Origin: Trichobilharzia szidati
Lineage: Eukaryota > Platyhelminthes > Trematoda > Strigeidida > Schistosomatidae
DNA length: 64,000 nucleotides
Reading direction: 5' to 3'
NCBI GenBank assembly: GCA_944472155.2
Contig: OX235277.1
Span: 14,890,804 to 14,954,803 of the forward strand
The notes under the pieces are model-generated. The model was not told the origin of the DNA, made no database searches, and was given only the letters and a program-made list of their open reading frames with translations. Below are positions 60,871 through 64,000 of the stretch, piece after piece; within the stretch, counting starts at the first letter, position 1, and the number at the start of each line of letters is the position of its first letter. The translations under genes and the position numbers were made by a program.

Positions 60871-61600
60871 AACCTCTTCAATTGCGTCACTGCTTCTTCA
60901 GTCAAACCTGTTATTGACGGTTCCATTAGCGTTCCTTTAACTTGATCATATGTGTGGCCTCGGAATTAGGAGTATGTAGTTCGGCAGAGGTTTATGCTTT
61001 CCATCCAACTTGTGTGTCGCTCGCAGGCTGGCGGAGTTTAGTAGTATGTCTACTTCTCCTCCACAAATATACCAAAAATTTAAGCATTTCACTTAATATT
61101 TTGTTTCAACTTTTATTCATCTCTATGATTTTTACCACTTGATTCAACTCCAGTTAGTCTACCACAACAGTATTTCTTCCTAACAGCACCACTTCAATTA
61201 CCTTTTGGCTTTTAATGAGTATGAATTCCCGTGCTATGATTTGCTTTCACGATTTATCTGAAAGTGGCTGGTTCTTCAAACACACATCAATAATGCAAAG
61301 GACATAAACAACGAATAGATTTCAGTAGCGGAGGAACTTTCTCCTTCAATGAAGCTGATTATCGCAGACGAATGCAAACCAACTGATCATGAAAATGTTG
61401 ACATATGCATAGCTGACACATCGCCGACCATGCATATGGCCTTGGGCTCAATCGCCAGCCGACGGACACTTGATATCATTAGTTGACCAGCAAACGGAGA
61501 CCTGCAGATATCACGTGCTGAAAATTCCATACTCATTCCAAACCTTATATGTGGAATCGCTGTATATTCATAATAAGACGGAAAATATATATATTTGTTA
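60870..61600 (-). mobile_element. Penelope-like first-family fragment and leader, right arm
   Basis: Mirror of 45,790-46,505: RT motif B region (minus), N-terminal part and 5' leader. The convergent fusion with the third-family PLE is identical in both arms. Confidence 0.7.
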
Positions 61601-62491
61601 AATGAAGACTCATTATTTGTAATCTTATTCAGTCTTAATGTGTTTGTCGTGACGCTAGAGGACATAAAGTCAGACTGTGCCTATGCACATAAAGCATCCA
61701 CCAATTTGGATGTCAAATAACCTCGATATTCTATTCACACAAACCTGAAATATATTTGAAACTCAGAATGCTTAGAAAAATCAGTTCATATCATCAGCAA
61801 TATATATTCTTGATCTCTGATTTCATTAGGAATCAATGGATGATAGCTTATCTGTCACTTGACAGCATTATACTACTTCATGAGATTGCCTTGTGAATAA
61901 TATGCCCAACAAAGTTTAACAAGTATTTCGCTCACTACATAATGCTTCAATGGAAACAATGGGTGCACAAGGTGTGGACGTAAATCGTGTTATCCTGTAT
62001 ACATCAATATCCAACTTGATATGTATATGTATACATATATACTGCTTAGTGAAGCCTATTAAGAAGCTGTGTTCATGATGTGGTGACTGAACGAGCTTAC
62101 AAGTCACAACAATAATGTATCGATGTGATACAACATTTTGATGTTTTCACGTTTACAAACGTCACATGCCTTTTGTACGCCCTATTTGCATAGAACCTTC
62201 TATTTTGTGTAATACGTCATTTTCTACTTACACGATAGAAAATAATATTGAAATGAAAACATTACCATAATATCTTTCTCTCTAACTTGTTGACGTGAAT
62301 CTTGTTTTCTTGTTACTGCGAGAGAGATTGCTGTCAGACTGATTGTAAAAATAGTAAGTAAACATGAGCAAGATGAAAGTCAAAGATGAAGCAGATGACA
62401 TTTTAACAACATTCTGACAATTTACTTTATGCACTAAAACAATACTGCTTTGTTCTGGTACAATCTGCTTTCTATTGAAAACTGAAATTTT

Positions 62492-62524
62492 ATTGGTTGC
62501 TTAACGCGAAAACAGCTATTTAAG
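62492..62524 (+). promoter_or_regulatory. Core promoter of MEG copy C
   Basis: ATTGG at 62,492-62,496 and TATTTAA at 62,518-62,524, 37 nt before the ATG. The leader would be very short. The block is nearly identical to copy B's. Confidence 0.6.
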
Positions 62525-62560
62525 GGAGGACTTTGATCATTTTTCTCTCTGAGAAGAAAC

Positions 62561-64000
62561 ATGTTTTCTACTCACTTATTGGTTATTTCTCTTTTGTTTT
62601 TCATTGCTGATATGCTTGTTGACGGTGAGTATAACAATATTCTAAGTGTTTATATTGCTCTAATACTTTTCACAAACTTTTGCTTTTGAAGACGTTTTAC
62701 CATTTCATAATGTAATAAAATCATACTTGGAAGAAAGAATTAAAGACATTCCCTAATATAATCGAATACATCAATGAGTTTTGAAAAGAAATGCGTAAAG
62801 TACGCATGAGCCAAACAATTTATTTTCAAATACAATCAGTTCAAGTGTGTTCTGCGATCTCTCTGAATCATTTTTGTACTCCTCATTGTAGGAAGTGGTT
62901 TCGATTGTGAGTTAAACACTGTTTTGAATTATAATAATTATTCATTTTTCTCCACATATTACTACTTGTTATCAGGTTGAGACTGGATTAGTTCTAGTTC
63001 AACTTCCAAAAACTAAAACGAAAAAAAAAATTGATTCTAACAAATGAAACTGAATACACATGTAACAGAGCGGTTGAAACAAAATAAACATCTTCAGATG
63101 ACTTCAGACCACTTCTGCTTGACAATGATAGTCAAGTTTATCCTCATGTGCTCATATTACAACAACAGAAGGCAAGACACGAAAGCAAAGTGTATTTTCC
63201 GTTCATCAAACCGCTGTTTATATTTATATACATTGTTTGTTTTCTTCAACTAATCTCTGAGCATATGATTTAAGTTTACATGAAACGTCATAAAATAGAA
63301 CGTTTAAATACACAAAGTATTCTTTAGTTAATGCAGTATATAACCGTTTGATCAAGAAATAGAATTTTCGAATAGATATATTGTATTATGTTGCTAATAC
63401 CGTATTAAACTGGTGGAATATGTGAGAATTAAATTTCATTGGCACACATTGGCCATATCACATTATCACTATATCAATCTAAAAAGGTATGTTTTGCATA
63501 CAATTACAACGAATAGGTTCATGAATGACTAGAGTCACTTGTCGACTTCGTTCTCCTATGATGTGTCATTCATGTTGACAACCAGATTTATTGTGACTCT
63601 GTTGTGTTTACAGTGAGCATTCAATCAGAGACATTCAATCAAGGTATATAATTTTAGGCAGGCTTTGAAAATATAATCAGCGAACTATATAATAATAATA
63701 ATAGTAATTTGCTTTATTCCAGAAACAGTACTAGTGGTACAGTGTGGAATTTTGAACACATATCTACAATATGAAACACTAATATCACTTTCCAGACATT
63801 TCATCTTTTAAATCTTCCTCAGCTGAAACTATGTTGAGATTAAGTAAGTGATGTTTGTCGAATATTTCATCGAATGCTTTCATGTGGTTATCACAGAAAT
63901 GTATGTCAGCAGTAATCATCAGGGATGTTCAAAGTGAGGAATATCATGTTTGCGATTGAGAAAAGGGATTTATCAGTCGTCGAAACTTGTCGTCATTGAA
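62561..64000 (+). CDS. Micro-exon gene (MEG-like), copy C, cut by window end
   Basis: Exon 1 at 62,561-62,624 (MFSTHLLVISLLFFIAD then MLVD, donor GTGAGT), 15-nt exon at 62,892-62,906 (GSGFD) and 21-nt exon at 63,823-63,843 (SETMLRL, donor GTAAGT). Sizes, phases and splice signals equal those of A and B; the rest lies beyond the window. It is on the opposite strand to B, so the two genes are divergently transcribed from the two palindrome arms. Confidence 0.75.

Larger units (their letters stand above)
55690..64000 (-). repeat. Right arm of giant inverted repeat
   Basis: Reverse complement of 43,381-54,285, continuing past the window end. It lacks 47,290-49,890 of the left arm and its SINE at 51,401-51,617. 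Coding traces (PLE leader, linker, MEG exons) remain closely similar to the left arm, closer than A to B. Confidence 0.9.

Noticed and set aside
1..64000. CRISPR arrays, bacterial operons, rRNA genes, viral genes
   Set aside because: No regularly spaced short repeats, no rRNA-like conserved stretches, no prokaryotic gene density; retroelement reverse transcriptases explain the only viral-like motifs.

Overview
The window is AT-rich eukaryotic DNA with no long open reading frames, no bacterial-type gene structure and many broken retroelements. Three independent signals point to a schistosome or close blood-fluke relative: a tRNA-headed SINE carrying a hammerhead-ribozyme fold (the SM-alpha type of arrangement), Penelope-like elements with a GIY-YIG domain alongside RTE-type reverse transcriptase remnants, and a gene built almost entirely of 6-33 nt exons (a micro-exon gene, MEG, architecture known mainly from schistosomes). 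I assign the organism by inference only; species and chromosome cannot be read from the sequence.

Layout. (1) 1-16,310 is copy A of a large segmental duplication. (2) 16,310-29,945 is a retroelement-rich block: tRNA-like SINEs, four Penelope-like fragments, copies of a roughly 1.4 kb dispersed repeat, a probable solo LTR, and a 2 kb stretch homologous to the later palindrome. (3) 29,945-45,345 is copy B, in direct orientation to copy A, with insertions and deletions that differ from A. (4) 43,381-64,000 is a very large inverted repeat: left arm 43,381-54,285, spacer 54,286-55,689 holding a Penelope-like element, right arm 55,690 to the window end. The right arm re-enters the end of the A/B unit in reverse orientation, giving a third, partial copy C.

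The main discovery is a MEG-like gene present three times: A (4,167-15,819, minus), B (34,045-44,814, minus) and C (62,561 to beyond the window end, plus). Each starts with an inverted CCAAT box, a TATTTAA box and a 64-nt signal-peptide exon ending in GTGAGT, followed by a string of tiny exons of 6, 9, 12, 15, 21, 24 or 33 nt. Almost all are multiples of three, in phase 1, bounded by AG and GTGAGT/GTAAGT, and present at the same place in both long copies. Spliced in order (with one 15-nt cassette skipped), A and B read through without stops. The tiny exons differ between A and B at about 40 of 180 positions by hand count, mostly changing the amino acid, while adjoining intron stretches look more alike. 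Each copy carries different lesions (a lost acceptor, an in-frame stop in a cassette, a one-base insertion), as expected if exon skipping makes single lesions tolerable.

B and C share a short insertion absent from A and their signal peptides differ at one residue, against six between A and C, so the A/B split came first and the inverted duplication later. The head-to-head B and C promoters lie about 17.7 kb apart on the two palindrome arms. Such an ampliconic arrangement is typical of sex-limited or fast-evolving multicopy regions; whether this is a W-type region is an open inference.
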